DNA of 64,000 nt from Thalassoglobus polymorphus (GCF_007744255.1 NZ_CP036267.1:5468001-5532000), one strand, 5' to 3'; shown: positions 27,901 to 37,752, numbered from the stretch's first letter. Notes: generated by a model not told the origin, from the letters alone. Translations and numbers: made by a program.

Positions 27901-28332
27901 GAAACGTGAGATCACTTCACTCGAATCCATTCCCGCGCGAATGAGCTTGAGCGCAACCTTACGCTTCATGGGGTATTGCTGCTCCGCCATGTAGACGGTT
28001 CCCATCCCTCCTTCCCCTAAGAGCTCCAAGAGCTTGTAAGGACCGACGAGCGGATGGTTCGAGATGTCGATCTCTCTATCAAGCTCTAACGAGGGACTGA
28101 CAAATGAGATCGTGCAGGGTAAAGAGGCCTTCGGAGAAAACGCCTGGACCGCATTATCGAGAGGATTCGAATCAAGTGTCTCCTGAGCAGCCAACAGTTT
28201 TTCTACCGAACAGCGAAGCTCTGGAGCATCAAAACAGGCTTCTTTTAGAAATGTTTCTCTTTCTTCCCCGGAAGAGAGTCTCAACGCAGCTGTGAAAATC
28301 GTTTTCGGGAGAAGAACAGACCGTTGACTCAT
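24958..28332 (-). CDS. Transmembrane Ser/Thr protein kinase with WD40 propeller
   Basis: About 1124 aa. An N-terminal helical region (residues 1-95) precedes a Hanks-type kinase: glycine loop GEGGMG near 106-111, HRDLKPSN near 220-227, DFG near 243-245 and GTPVYMSPEQA. One membrane helix (WVALTIMMMTSVGLLTGGGIAV) lies at roughly 415-440, then a coiled-coil (SAEKEATQREKQANDLLEASRL), then WD40-like repeats to the end (YLHPAAVEDFAISPDGQSLLT, VDAVAISPDGQFVVTG, ADGKVARWSLSDG). Cytoplasmic kinase plus propeller sensor is a common planctomycete arrangement. The ATG is preferred over a GTG 24 bases upstream. Target unknown. Confidence 0.93.
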   Translation of the reverse strand: MSQRSVLLPKTIFTAALRLSSGEERETFLKEACFDAPELRCSVEKLLAAQETLDSNPLDNAVQAFSPKASLPCTISFVSPSLELDREIDISNHPLVGPYKLLELLGEGGMGTVYMAEQQYPMKRKVALKLIRAGMDSSEVISRFEAERQALAIMEHPNIAKVLDAGTTNTKRPYFVMELVRGVSITDYCEKHQLNIRERLELFITVCRAVQHAHHKGIIHRDLKPSNILVARLDGKPVVKVIDFGVAKALNQELTERTLFTQFAQMIGTPVYMSPEQAEMNLLDVDTRSDIYSLGVLLYELLTGKTPFHRASFSKLGYDGIRKILREEIPLKPSARVSTLRVNDSSTVSGSKNAESRKLRRSLKGELDLIVMTALEKDRELRYKTAIEFAEDVQRYLDGQPIIASPPTLLYRTRKFCTRYWVALTIMMMTSVGLLTGGGIAVSQMLRAISAEKEATQREKQANDLLEASRLHQMLTAFRSKNYSYIASLHLPEIEGAPVADSSSSGSLRRLLLNAGSFAPKTQYLHPAAVEDFAISPDGQSLLTACSNGGAYLWEVESGRLIRTFEPHPEPVDAVAISPDGQFVVTGGRNGEVWAWHREEKKPLKLIGTLPTGIEAVLWSPDGESLVAGARYTEFCVWDRKFREVFRSENDHRHESFLFSEDSKLLYVPTRTSIAVWDVSAAALVHSIPSESILNIRTMCWAGQNRRYLVAADRFSDQMAVIDPVERSEVAFLSTNAIYPQHLGVRSDLSRLASVYNDGQCHIYDLNSIRPGVEGRTLQKLLLASFQAHNPEYGRASVVKFRDHSEVLTSGADGKVARWSLSDGNSASVLKPPKALSGLLPSGPDQLLYFVGGSKQPLRVSTKGRGQTQIDAMSSEDILSVGNLSEQGWFPARVGDRVEVRNIHTGQVLGTIKTTFQFRNMIEISEDGTRIAVATADDQIHVWSSSNAWAESELLTKLLIIPTFGLRFADEGKTLIADHDDQFLIEWDLENDVEVKRTKVTPGNDLVVSEDNQHIAIATENGFQIWNRATSEVILSRIATNRVTSLLFCDHDRVLLTGYSDGKIFASHLPTKEELGLLYEPETITGWPVSMQFMPTGDRLLVHFDLLVGGRHTTKILILGPKVH

Positions 28333-29662
28333 AATGCCCGCTTTGAACGAATTCACTGAACCAGTCTTTGATCAAATTGATCGACCAACAAGCCAATCAC
28401 AAATGCACGTGGTACGAGGCAACAAGAACATCCTGAGATGACGACCAGAAGCCTTGCAAATCTCACGAAGGATTCCTCAGTCTCTAAGAGGCCAAGCTCA
28501 GGTTTTCGGCTCAACCTCGAAAATTTGTCACACCACTTATCACGAAATTGATCTTATCAAGGGGACATTTCCCCTGACAAACTTTTTCTGGTTCGCATTC
28601 AGATTTTTCTGAAGTCTTCAGATTCCAAAAACACCCCGAGATCTGCCCATCTCCGGGTGTCGTCGGAATCAAAAGAGTTCTCTTCCTCAGAAGATAAATG
28701 CCGGAGGGAGCCGACCCGCCTGTGCTCCCTCCGGTCTGATTGTGTATCGATTCAACCAAAATCCAGCCCGTCATTGGACGTTGCAAACTTAAAAACCCGG
28801 AATGCAACTAAAATTTGAACCAAATCAACACGCAACCCCTACCTAAATAAGGCGCAAACGAATGCTGTTTTGTCCGGAGAAATCTTCGAAATTTTACCAT
28901 CCACTCAAAAACAGCCTCCCCGCAAAGAGCACAACACCTTGATGAGAAAAGAGTTAAAGCGAAATCACTTTTTCAAAAAACAATTTCAGAATTCACCTCA
29001 AAACAGTCTGAACAAAATGGTTTCACCCATGATTGAGCAACCACGAAACCGACGCTCGAACCTGTTGAGCATTGCCTGCTGGCTTCAATCGAGAATGGGA
29101 AGGACACCTCTGACAGCAACTGCTTGGACATCACAGCAAAGCCAATATTGGCCTTCACGTACTGCGAATGACGCGAACCTCCAACAACGCCGAGGGAATT
29201 GCAGGAGGCTGTTTTTAGAACTGGCTCTGAAACCTGAAATTGCTCTCTCAAGCGTGAAGAAAAGCGGTTATCCGAGTGGTCTCGGACAGCTTCCAGAACA
29301 TCTTTCAAATTGGTGTTCTGTGTCGATTCAGCCCCCGACGAATCAGCGGGGGAGGTAAACGACCACCCTCGATGCAGCGACACGATGCAGCGATATGACT
29401 GCAGACCAATCGTGAATTTGCTTTAAGAAATTTCACGTAGAACATTTCCCCACCCAAGGCAGCGAGGTCGGGGAGCGGGTGAAAACGATTATAGAACCTG
29501 TCACCAGAATAGAGTCGTCCCAATTGATCATCAACGACAATTGATTTCGCGATTTGACGGAAAACCTGTTACACTTTTTAACCAATCCCACCGATTTGGT
29601 TGAGACTGCACTTTCACCAAAATGCATCTTAATCCCACCTGTTGATTACTCAAAGAATTGTC
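28333..29662. other. Long intergenic gap, 1.3 kb
   Basis: No credible gene: frames on both strands lack protein-like composition. It holds a strong hairpin (listed separately), a small palindrome aggggacatttcccct near 28559-28574, and a short direct repeat (cgatgcagcga twice near 29368-29390). It may carry promoters or RNA for the cytochrome operon that follows. Confidence 0.45.
28701..28734. terminator. Perfect 11-base hairpin, possible terminator or RNA element
   Basis: Arms ccggagggagc and gctccctccgg enclose a 12-base loop. No run of T follows on either strand, so it is not a classic intrinsic terminator. Position 350 bases upstream of the kinase start makes a small RNA or a REP-like role equally possible. 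Confidence 0.4.
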
Positions 29663-32053
29663 ATGCCTTTGATGAGTGATTTCAAAATGCCAGATACGTC
29701 GAAATTCCCGCTCATACTTTTGAGTTTGGTTGTTCTTCTTGGAAGAGCCACCAGCGCTGAGGAGAAGAAAGCCCTGCCAGCGGCGTCCCCTCAAGACATT
29801 GAGTATTTCGAAAAGAAGATCCGACCTATTCTGGCGGAGCATTGCTACTCATGCCATTCGTCGAGTGCAAAGACTGTTCACGGCGGCCTGAAAGTGGATT
29901 CGGCTCAAGCATTGTATGCTGGTGGCGATTCCGGAGCTTCCATTCTCCCCGGCAAACCTGAAGAGAGCTTGTTGATCGCTGCCATCCTGTATGACAGCGA
30001 TGCCGATTATCAAATGCCGCCAAAAGGGAAGTTGCCCGAGAGCGAGATCGCTGAGTTGACCGAATGGGTCCGCCGTGGAGCCCCCTTCCCGGACGATGGT
30101 TCTGTTGAGACCGCAAAACAGGAAATCAACATGGAGGAGGCCAGAAAGTTCTGGTCCTTCCAACCAGTTCATGAGCAACCTCTGCCAACAACATCAACGT
30201 CGTCCTGGCCACAAAAGCGGCTCGACCATTTCGTTCTTTCCGCCATGGAAAAGCAAGGGCTCTCTCCCTCTCCAGAAGCGGATCGGGCAACACTGTTGCG
30301 CCGCTTAAGCTTTGACCTCATCGGCTTGCCGCCGACCCCAGAAGAGATTGCGTCATTCGTGAACAATCCCGCTCCGGACGCCTACGAAAAAGAAGTCGAA
30401 AGGCTGCTGGCGAACCCACACTTCGGCGAACGCTGGGGAAGAATGTGGCTCGACCTGGCTCGCTACACCGATAAGACAGCAAGCTGGCTGGACTCGACTG
30501 GACAGGCTTATCTGTATCGAGACTGGGTCATCAAAGCGATGAACGATGATGTCCCCTACGATGACTTTATCCACCGGCAACTCGCCACTGATTTCATGGA
30601 AGAGACAGGACCGGAAGATTCCCCTGCACTTGGGTTTCTAGGTCTCAGCCCAAACTACTGGAAAGAACTCAAGCTTCCTTCTGAAATCATCAAAGTGATT
30701 GTTGCCGACGAGTGGGAAGAACGTGTCGACGCCGTCAGCCGTACCTTTCTCGGTCTCACCGTTGCATGTGCCCGTTGTCATGACCATAAATTTGATCCCG
30801 TGACACAAGAAGATTACTACGCCCTCGCAGGCGTCTTTGCAAGCACTCGAATCTATGAGTGCCCGACAATCGAGGAAGAATTGTATGCCCCTGTTCGCGT
30901 TGCGCGTGAAGAGGTGAAAGGTTTAGAGAAAAAACTGACAGCACTCAAAAAGAAAAAGCCCAAGCCTGAAGACGAGATCGCCGAACTGACGGAAAAAATC
31001 GAAGACATTAAGAACTCAACTCCGCACTACAATTCAGTGATGGCACCCGGCATCGTAGAAGAGGCACTTTTTGTTGAACGAAAAGGGAAAACGCCTCAAG
31101 AGGGAACCAACCTCGTTTATCGACCTGAGCCACGCGATCTCAATTTGTTCATTCGCGGAAACCCAAACCGGCTAGGCGATGTTGTCCCTCGAAGGTTTCT
31201 GGAAGTCCTGTCGAATGAAAATTCGAAACCATTCACCAACGGGAGCGGTCGGCTCGAACTTGCTCAATCCATTACACGAGAATCGGCTCCGCTGGCTGCC
31301 CGAGTGATGGTCAACCGTATCTGGCTGGCACATTTCGGACGCGGGATTGTCAACACGCCAAGCAACTTCGGACTTTCGGGAGAACGTCCTTCTCACCCGG
31401 AACTTCTCGACGACCTGGCTGCACGATTCATTCAGAATGGCTGGTCACTCAAAAAACTTCATCGTGAAATTGTCCTCTCTTCCACATATCGTCAATCGAG
31501 TCGTATTCAGGAAAATCAAGAAAGCGTCGACCCCGAGAACATTTGGCTCTCTCGTATGAATCGTCAACGCTTGCACGTCGAATCCTGGCGCGATGCCATG
31601 CTGAGCACGAGCGGCGAACTCGACCTGACCATGGGAGGGCCATCAAAAGACTTGAAGGACCCCAAAAATCTTCGCCGAACGATTTACGGAACGATCCACC
31701 GACGCGACATGTCGACGATGCTGTTAATGCACGATTTCCCCGACCCGACAACTCATAATCCTCAGCGACTGAGTACCACAACAGCACTTCAAGGGCTGTA
31801 CGTTCTCAATGGACCGTTGCTGCTAGGTCGGTCAGAGAAGTTCGCTGAACGACTCGCTACCGAAATTCCCGACGACGATTCAAAAAGGATTCGTCGAGCC
31901 TACGAGTTGCTGTACGCACGAAAGCCAACCCCAAAAGAAATTGAAATCGGCCTGACATTTCTGAATCAACCAGATGAAGTGGCTCGGGCAGAGGCTTGGA
32001 CGCAATATGCCCATGTGCTGCTCGCTTCAAATGAATTCCTTTTTGTTGACTGA
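29663..32053 (+). CDS. PSCyt1-DUF1549-DUF1553 cytochrome protein
   Basis: Exported planctomycete protein of about 796 aa. After the signal peptide (ending RATSAEEKK) a PSCyt1 haem module has CYSCH in ILAEHCYSCHSSSAKTVHGGL and the MPPKGKLPESE axial-ligand region. DUF1549 follows (LDHFVLSAMEKQGLSPSPEADRATLLRRLSFDLIGLPPTPEE; FGERWGRMWLDLARYTDK), then a coiled-coil linker rich in Lys/Glu and DUF1553 (LFIRGNPNRLGDVVPRRFLEVL; RVMVNRIWLAHFGRGIVNTPSNFG). The internal ATG is used, as the preceding TTG gives an overlong signal region. It is directly followed by a DUF1501 gene, the standard pair, believed to degrade sulfated or other polysaccharides or to act in electron transfer; activity unproven. Confidence 0.95.
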   Translation: MPLMSDFKMPDTSKFPLILLSLVVLLGRATSAEEKKALPAASPQDIEYFEKKIRPILAEHCYSCHSSSAKTVHGGLKVDSAQALYAGGDSGASILPGKPEESLLIAAILYDSDADYQMPPKGKLPESEIAELTEWVRRGAPFPDDGSVETAKQEINMEEARKFWSFQPVHEQPLPTTSTSSWPQKRLDHFVLSAMEKQGLSPSPEADRATLLRRLSFDLIGLPPTPEEIASFVNNPAPDAYEKEVERLLANPHFGERWGRMWLDLARYTDKTASWLDSTGQAYLYRDWVIKAMNDDVPYDDFIHRQLATDFMEETGPEDSPALGFLGLSPNYWKELKLPSEIIKVIVADEWEERVDAVSRTFLGLTVACARCHDHKFDPVTQEDYYALAGVFASTRIYECPTIEEELYAPVRVAREEVKGLEKKLTALKKKKPKPEDEIAELTEKIEDIKNSTPHYNSVMAPGIVEEALFVERKGKTPQEGTNLVYRPEPRDLNLFIRGNPNRLGDVVPRRFLEVLSNENSKPFTNGSGRLELAQSITRESAPLAARVMVNRIWLAHFGRGIVNTPSNFGLSGERPSHPELLDDLAARFIQNGWSLKKLHREIVLSSTYRQSSRIQENQESVDPENIWLSRMNRQRLHVESWRDAMLSTSGELDLTMGGPSKDLKDPKNLRRTIYGTIHRRDMSTMLLMHDFPDPTTHNPQRLSTTTALQGLYVLNGPLLLGRSEKFAERLATEIPDDDSKRIRRAYELLYARKPTPKEIEIGLTFLNQPDEVARAEAWTQYAHVLLASNEFLFVD

Positions 32054-32149
32054 CTGACCCCGGACTACAGGTAAAATATTACTGACCTCTCGCATCACAA
32101 TGCACCAGTCACAATCCACCAGTGTCATAATTATCCACGGTCTGAATCG

Positions 32150-33544
32150 ATGAACATCAATCCTTTTCAACCACCAATCTCCCGCCGCAGCATGCTGCAG
32201 CAACTTGGAAGCACTCCCGGAATGATCGGGGCCGCCGCTTTCCTGTCCCAGCAAAGCCTCAGCGAGGCCGCCTCAGCTGGGAATGCAGCAGGGTGCCACT
32301 TCCCACCGAAGGCCAAGCGGGTGATCCACCTGTTCATGAATGGTGGACCGTTTCAGGCAGATCTCTTCGACCCGAAACCGGCTTTGGAAAAATTCGCAGG
32401 CCAGCGTCCCCCAGGCGCCGACCTGGTGACAGAACGCCCCACAGGTGGACTGCTCCCGTCTCCATTCAAATTTCAGCCACGCGGAGAGAGTGGTGTGCCT
32501 GTGAGCGAACTGCTCCCACTGTTAAGCCAGCACATCGATGACATCTGCGTTCTCCGCTCGCTGCATGCCGACAATCCCAACCATGGTCCGGCATTGCTGC
32601 AAATGAATAACGGAAGCATTCTTCCCACCCGCCCCAGCATGGGCGCCTGGTTCACATATGGGCTCGGCACCGAAAACCAGAACCTGCCCGGATATGTGGT
32701 TCTCTGTCCGGGACGACCGGTGCGGTTTTCAATTTTATGGAACAGCGCGTTCCTGCCATCTGCGTATCAAGGGACTTACATCAACCACTCTTCGATTGAG
32801 CCTTCGAAGATGATTCCCCATCTGCGAAACACAAAATGGGACCAGTCGACGCAACGGCGACAACTCGAACTGATGCGCCAACTCGATGCCGAAGTTCAAA
32901 GTCGAACTGGAGAAGATCAGGCATTTCAGGCGAGGCTTCAATCGATGGAAACCGCCTTTCGCATGCAGTTTCAGGCCAGCGACGCATTTGAACTCAAGGA
33001 AGAGTCCAAACAGACTCGTGAGGACTATGGAGACGGACACTTTTCAAATGGATGCCTGCTGGCACGCCGACTCGTCGAACGAGGCGTGCGATTTGTGCAA
33101 GTCTATTATGGAAACGGACAACCCTGGGACACACACTCTGGTCACGACGATAAAGTCCCCAAGCTTTGCAAAGACATCGACCGTCCGATTGCCGCTCTTC
33201 TCGGCGATCTGAAACAGCGGGGATTGCTCGAAGACACACTTGTGATGTGGGGAGGCGAGTTCGGAAGAACTCCGACGTCGGAAAATGGGAATGGTCGTGA
33301 TCACAACCACCACGGGTTCGCAATGTTCCTGGCTGGCGGTGGCGTCCGTGGCGGAATGACCTACGGAGAGACAGACGATTTCGGATTCAAGGCGGTCCAC
33401 AACAAAATGCACGTTCACGACCTACACGCCACGGTGTTGCATCTCCTCGGATTGGACCACGAACGACTCACCTACCGCCATGCCGGCAGAGACTTCCGAC
33501 TGACTGATGTTCATGGAAATGTCGCGCACGACATCATTGCGTGA
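32150..33544 (+). CDS. DUF1501 (sulfatase-like) Tat-exported protein
   Basis: Partner of the preceding cytochrome gene, 96 bases downstream. The N-terminus has a Tat-type signal (PISRRSMLQQLGS). The DUF1501 body follows: HLFMNGGPFQADLFDPKP, VSELLPLLSQHIDDICVLRSL, GRRLVERGVRFVQVYYGNGQPWDTHSGH-type segment, VMWGGEFGRTP and NGRDHNHHGFAMFLAGGGV. The fold is alkaline-phosphatase/sulfatase-like. The HDDK and GRDHNHHG metal-site motifs are intact. Activity not established. Confidence 0.94.
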   Translation: MNINPFQPPISRRSMLQQLGSTPGMIGAAAFLSQQSLSEAASAGNAAGCHFPPKAKRVIHLFMNGGPFQADLFDPKPALEKFAGQRPPGADLVTERPTGGLLPSPFKFQPRGESGVPVSELLPLLSQHIDDICVLRSLHADNPNHGPALLQMNNGSILPTRPSMGAWFTYGLGTENQNLPGYVVLCPGRPVRFSILWNSAFLPSAYQGTYINHSSIEPSKMIPHLRNTKWDQSTQRRQLELMRQLDAEVQSRTGEDQAFQARLQSMETAFRMQFQASDAFELKEESKQTREDYGDGHFSNGCLLARRLVERGVRFVQVYYGNGQPWDTHSGHDDKVPKLCKDIDRPIAALLGDLKQRGLLEDTLVMWGGEFGRTPTSENGNGRDHNHHGFAMFLAGGGVRGGMTYGETDDFGFKAVHNKMHVHDLHATVLHLLGLDHERLTYRHAGRDFRLTDVHGNVAHDIIA

Positions 33545-33644
33545 TGTAAATTCAATTACGGACCAGACGAGCGAGTAAAGCGAGGGACTTCTTCAAGATC
33601 ACTATCGGCGATCAGCTTCGGATCTGGCCTCGTGACAAGGATCG

Positions 33645-34472
33645 ATGAAATCAAAAAAACTCTTCGCGAGGACAAAACGGGCACAAAGAGCATTGAGAAA
33701 GTTCCAACCAGGCAAAACAGCTGGCGAACCGGTCTCTACGGGCCTTGTAGATATTGAAAGAGTTCCATTTCCCATGCGACATCAAGGCAAGCTCACACGT
33801 TGGAAAGACGAGCAGGGTTACGGGTTTATCGTTCCAGACGAAGGCGGGGAGGACGTCTTTGTTCACATAAAGTCGTTCAAGCACCGTCAGCCAAGACCGG
33901 TCGAGAACGATACCGTTTCGTATGTCGTCGCTACCGATCCCGATGGGCGACTGCAAGCAGAGCAGGTTGTCCTCCCCAATAGAATACGGCCTCGACGTAG
34001 GAGGCACATTCAGGCTTGCAGCTTCAACTTTATTTTTGCTGCCCTCTTCTTCGCTTTCCTGATCACGATGTCAGCTGCTCATCGCTTGCCTGTCGAAATG
34101 GTGAGCGTTTACCTGATCATGAGTGCGGTCTCATTTTCAGCTTATGCGATCGACAAAAGGGCAGCGATCCACGGAAACTGGCGCACACCGGAAACAACAC
34201 TTCATTTACTCGATCTATTTTGCGGCTGGCCGGGTGGACTGGTCGCTCAACCGGCACTGCAACACAAAACGAGCAAGCGGCCATTCTTGTTCACAACCTG
34301 GCTTGTTGTAACCCTGAATTGCACTGTTGTACTCTGGACGGTATTCCCGCAAGGGAACAGACTCCTGCGTTCTATTCCTCAATATCTCGAAGCGAAAGAG
34401 AAGAGCTCTCCGAAGGTTGAGGGCGACCAATCAGATTTTGGAATCCAGATCATTCCAAATCATTCGGATTGA
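33645..34472 (+). CDS. Cold-shock domain fused to DUF1294 membrane domain
   Basis: A basic N-terminus (MKSKKLFARTKRAQRALRKF) leads into a cold-shock domain with GYGFI at 58-62 and VFVHI at 71-75, the two RNA-binding motifs. It is joined to a DUF1294 membrane part (about residues 125-250) with the hallmark YAIDKRAAIHGNWRTPETTLHLLDLFCGWPGG and a C-terminal acidic tail. This CSD-DUF1294 fusion is widespread and of unknown function; it probably binds nucleic acid at the inner membrane. Start ATG follows acaagga. Confidence 0.93.
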   Translation: MKSKKLFARTKRAQRALRKFQPGKTAGEPVSTGLVDIERVPFPMRHQGKLTRWKDEQGYGFIVPDEGGEDVFVHIKSFKHRQPRPVENDTVSYVVATDPDGRLQAEQVVLPNRIRPRRRRHIQACSFNFIFAALFFAFLITMSAAHRLPVEMVSVYLIMSAVSFSAYAIDKRAAIHGNWRTPETTLHLLDLFCGWPGGLVAQPALQHKTSKRPFLFTTWLVVTLNCTVVLWTVFPQGNRLLRSIPQYLEAKEKSSPKVEGDQSDFGIQIIPNHSD

Positions 34473-34597
34473 GGCCAACTTGCCCGAGTTCTTTAGCCTG
34501 ATTGTTTTTCAATCCTTTGGATGCCTCAAATAATCATTCGCACAACAACTGCATCACCAGATCATGGAGCTTGCCGTTTCCTCGAATAATGAAATCG

Positions 34598-35446
34598 TTA
34601 TCGCGAGGCAGAGATCGACAGGCGAATGGCGACGAAGATAGCTGTACAGATCGCGAGAATCCCGAAGTTTCTGCGAAGTTGCTGAGAGCCTAGCCGCCGG
34701 CCAATACTCGAACCGACCCTCGCTCCGATGGTTCCTCCGGCAAGGAGAGCTGCAACAAGTTTTATGTCGACATTTCCCGACCAGGCATGCAAAATCGTCG
34801 ACTGAAACGAGACGAGCCATACGACAACCATGGACGTCACCACAGTTTTCTGAGCGTCGACAGCAAACAGATACAACAGTCCGGGAACAATGAGCAACCC
34901 GCCGCTGATCCCAAGTAACCCCGAGAGAAAGCCGACTGAAACTCCGAACCAGACAAACATCGGAACCGACAAAGTTCGATTGTTCCAATCTCGAATTCGA
35001 ATGACCGGTGGAAGCAAAATGCGATTCAACCAACCGCGAGGAATCGGTCGAAAACGTGTCGCTCTCTCACTCTCCCATAAAGAAAACATCCCGAGAGCAC
35101 TCAGTAACCCGAGATAGACTCGCAGCACCAAAGTCTCGGCATCAATCGAAACTGTTTCTGAGTGAGTGAAGAAATTGAGCGTCGATCCACCCAGAAAGAC
35201 TCCAACGGAAAGGCCTCCGGACAGAATGAGCGGGAGTCTCCAACTCGTCCATTGAACGTTGCGGTACAAAAGTGCTGTCGTCGCAGGGCCAAGGACATAG
35301 CTGACCACCGAACCAACAGCGATGTTCATCGGAATCCCTAATGCCGAATTCAGCACGGGAACCAGAATGAAGCCTCCGCCGACCCCAAAAATTGCGGAGA
35401 TCGCGCCCACAAAAAAAGCAACAACTATAGCTAAGATCATTTCCAC
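34598..35446 (-). CDS. TauE/SafE-family anion exporter
   Basis: 282 aa with eight hydrophobic segments and the two copies of the family motif: FGVGGGFILVPVLNSALGIPMNIAVGSV and LLGISGGLLIVPGLLYLFAVD. These proteins move sulfite, sulfoacetate or related anions out of the cell. No sulfur-metabolism genes neighbour it. It is convergent with the preceding gene. Confidence 0.92.
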   Translation of the reverse strand: MEMILAIVVAFFVGAISAIFGVGGGFILVPVLNSALGIPMNIAVGSVVSYVLGPATTALLYRNVQWTSWRLPLILSGGLSVGVFLGGSTLNFFTHSETVSIDAETLVLRVYLGLLSALGMFSLWESERATRFRPIPRGWLNRILLPPVIRIRDWNNRTLSVPMFVWFGVSVGFLSGLLGISGGLLIVPGLLYLFAVDAQKTVVTSMVVVWLVSFQSTILHAWSGNVDIKLVAALLAGGTIGARVGSSIGRRLGSQQLRRNFGILAICTAIFVAIRLSISASR

Positions 35447-35538
35447 GAATCAGTGAGCTTCCGGCGCGTCAGAATGAAAGCAGGATTGTGGAGCATGTTG
35501 CCCAGAGTTGCAATCAGAAGCAACCAGCAATTTCCTAT

Positions 35539-35688
35539 TCAAATTTGATAATCAGAATAAGAACTATCCCGAGGACGTTTGTCTTTTTTTAAGCTTCGCT
35601 CCAGGAGCTCGAAGAGTTGATGAACGATCACTCCCCAAGCGACGGGAAGCAGCAAACAGGCGATGACAAAAAAGAACTGTGGCCACAT
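35539..35688 (-). CDS. Small single-pass membrane protein, 49 aa
   Basis: Starting at an internal ATG, the protein is a single membrane helix (WPQFFFVIACLLLPVAWGVIVHQLF) with a basic-acidic tail (LLERSLKKDKRPRDSSYSDYQI). The helix, with Pro and Trp at fixed places, looks conserved rather than random. Longer starts add a non-hydrophobic leader. Function unknown. Confidence 0.5.
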   Translation of the reverse strand: MWPQFFFVIACLLLPVAWGVIVHQLFELLERSLKKDKRPRDSSYSDYQI

Positions 35689-36127
35689 TACCTTAGAGCC
35701 TGCCTGATTGATTGATTGACGTGCGCACATCTGCGCATGTTTGTGAAAGGTCTTAGAGCAGTTTGCCTACCGTGTCACCGCGAGAATGCGTTTCATCAAT
35801 AAAATTGCTCTCGATTGACCGGGTCTCAATGCAATTCGTGCTTGAATCCCCGTCTGCAGACTCGCAGCTCACGATAGCGTATGAGCTTCAACTCCCTGTG
35901 TCAAAGTGAGAGTTGAATTCCCAGCAACGATTGGAAAAGAATCAGAAAACAGCTTTCCGGCATCGTAAATATCCGGAAAGCTGGTCACTCAGTAGTCGCC
36001 TGCCTGTCTCTACTGACCAGTTGAAATCATGGCCTCGCAGGGACATAGAGCGTCAAGCGCAGTCCAACACCCTGGCATTCAACGCTCAATAGAGCAGGGG
36101 AATCCCAAGGATTCAGCAAATGAATCT
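35689..36127. other. Intergenic gap with dispersed repeat
   Basis: From about 35756 to 35845 there is a dispersed-repeat member related to that at 36732 (agagcagtttgcctaccgtg, then a region matching gaatgcgtttcat, and ctcaatgcaattcgtgc). The remainder, just after the csrA stop, has no gene; a hairpin-like ttccggcat ... tatccggaaagc spans about 35955-35980. Confidence 0.45.
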
Positions 36128-36325
36128 TTACGCAGTCGCGAGTTCTCTTACTTCTGCCTCTGCGATCAGCTCCTCGCGGAAAGCAATTTCTCCACGTGCA
36201 ATTCGGACCGATTTCGGAGCTTCGATTCCAAGCTTAACTCGACCGTTCCCGTTTGAAATCACTTTCAATACGATGTTGTCGCCGATAACAATTTCTTCGT
36301 TAGTTTTGCGTGTAATGACCAACAT
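36128..36325 (-). CDS. csrA: Carbon storage regulator CsrA
   Basis: RNA-binding post-transcriptional regulator that blocks ribosome sites at GGA motifs. All family signatures are present: MLVITRKTNEEIVIGD, VKLGIEAPKSVRIARGEI and the terminal amphipathic helix. Length (65 aa) is standard. The ribosome site is gaggatg before tATG. CsrA is often tied to flagellar genes; here it is alone, with 1.5 kb of mostly non-coding DNA upstream. Confidence 0.97.
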   Translation of the reverse strand: MLVITRKTNEEIVIGDNIVLKVISNGNGRVKLGIEAPKSVRIARGEIAFREELIAEAEVRELATA

Positions 36326-36731
36326 AGTTTACATCCTCATGTAATTGCCGCACATCCATTGTGCAACGCTGTAACTCTATTTGAAATGTTATTCGTAAGC
36401 AGTGTGGTAATTCACAAATGCCACAGTTTTTTTCTCCGAATGCTCATTCCATGGCATAGCAGCCTCACCAGACGAGATGTTTGTGAATATCTCAAGCCTG
36501 CATAAATCAGAAGGCGTCGAGAATTCGACGTTGTGTCAAATGCCTTTCCTCCGTGAATGGGTCTGGCACACACTCTCTGATTCGCTGCTTCTCACTTATT
36601 ATTTGACGAGCAGTCGATTTGGCTGGACATTTCAATTCTCAGCCGTGTTTGAGATGAAATCGGTTCCGTAAAAAAAGCAATGATTTCTTCACTTCAATAG
36701 ACCTGAAGAGCGATCGAAGTTTCATCCGCTC

Positions 36732-36836
36732 TAGAGCAGTTTGCTCTACCGTGTGCCCGTGAAGAACGCATTTCTCTAGTGAAATGCTGTTTGCCACGAG
36801 GCAGATCCTGCGAACTAATCGATAGATGCTCTAACA
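36732..36836. repeat. Dispersed repeat member (AGAGCA hairpin)
   Basis: Begins with the perfect hairpin agagcagtttgctct, then gtgtgcccgtgaagaacg, gtttgccacgaggcag and ends gatgctctaa. Shares the hairpin and the ccacgaggca block with 18484-18585. Confidence 0.6.
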
Positions 36837-37752
36837 AAAACCAAAGCAGACGATTGAAACTGAGTGATTCACAGTGATTCACAACGATTTCAGTACAAAG
36901 CCTTGGGGTAAATCGTTTTGCCGGGGCATCCTTAGTAAGTGATCACGATTTCAGGTTTATTTATATCGCTACTTAAAATTCAGAACAGTTTTTCAATCTC
37001 ATCGTTTACGAGAATCTCGTAACACTACACCGCGTCACTATTCGGGAGATGGCGGTGAGCTAAAAAACAAGAGCGGTGTTCACGCAGGTCAGCTAGAGCG
37101 CGGCAAAGATGGGGCATTGTTCGCCAGTCGGAGTATCCAACCGAACGCAGCAATCCATGCTTGTGCCGAATCGTCTTCATGACTATTCCGTAATTGAGGG
37201 TGACCTTCAAACTCTGTGATTCGAACGACTGTGGTAGTTAAAGCACTTAGGAACGAAAACTCAAGTTTCTCTGAAAACTTCCCCAAACATGAAAGACTTG
37301 ACTCTCAAAATCTGGAGTTGAAAAGCTTGAGAACGTTCACCAGTTCGTCCGTCGGCCCAGATAGTATACAAGTGTTCCTTCGCTGTCAAGCAAATCTTGA
37401 ATGTCGAGATTCGTTTTTCATGCGGCACCAGACACGAAACCGACAACAACACGCCGTAAACTACTAATCTAAAACAGGTTACGAACCAACAACCAGACCG
37501 TAAACCTGCGACCAGCACCTTGCGAAATTTCATGCAGCCCCAGAATCGCAAACTGGATGCGAGGTTCAGACTTTTCCAGGAGAGCCGTTTTTCACTTCCA
37601 CAAAGAGGGTGATAGTGCAGCTTGGCCCACATTGCCCTCGCTCTTTTTCTGCCTCGTAGTGACCTAAGAAAGAATATTCAGGCAGAAGCAGAACTGAAAC
37701 AGAAATTGGGGAGCATGTACGAAGCAGAGGCATTGAGAATCGCGGAAATTCA

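Noticed and set aside
28870-29358. 162-codon plus-strand frame in the 1.3-kb gap
   Set aside because: Gln, Asn, Arg and Ser rich with no hydrophobic core and no ribosome site, so not accepted as a gene.
37025-37632. Several minus-strand frames up to 123 codons upstream of the DUF1080 gene
   Set aside because: They overlap in different frames with no consistent domain; could be decayed coding DNA but not supportable.
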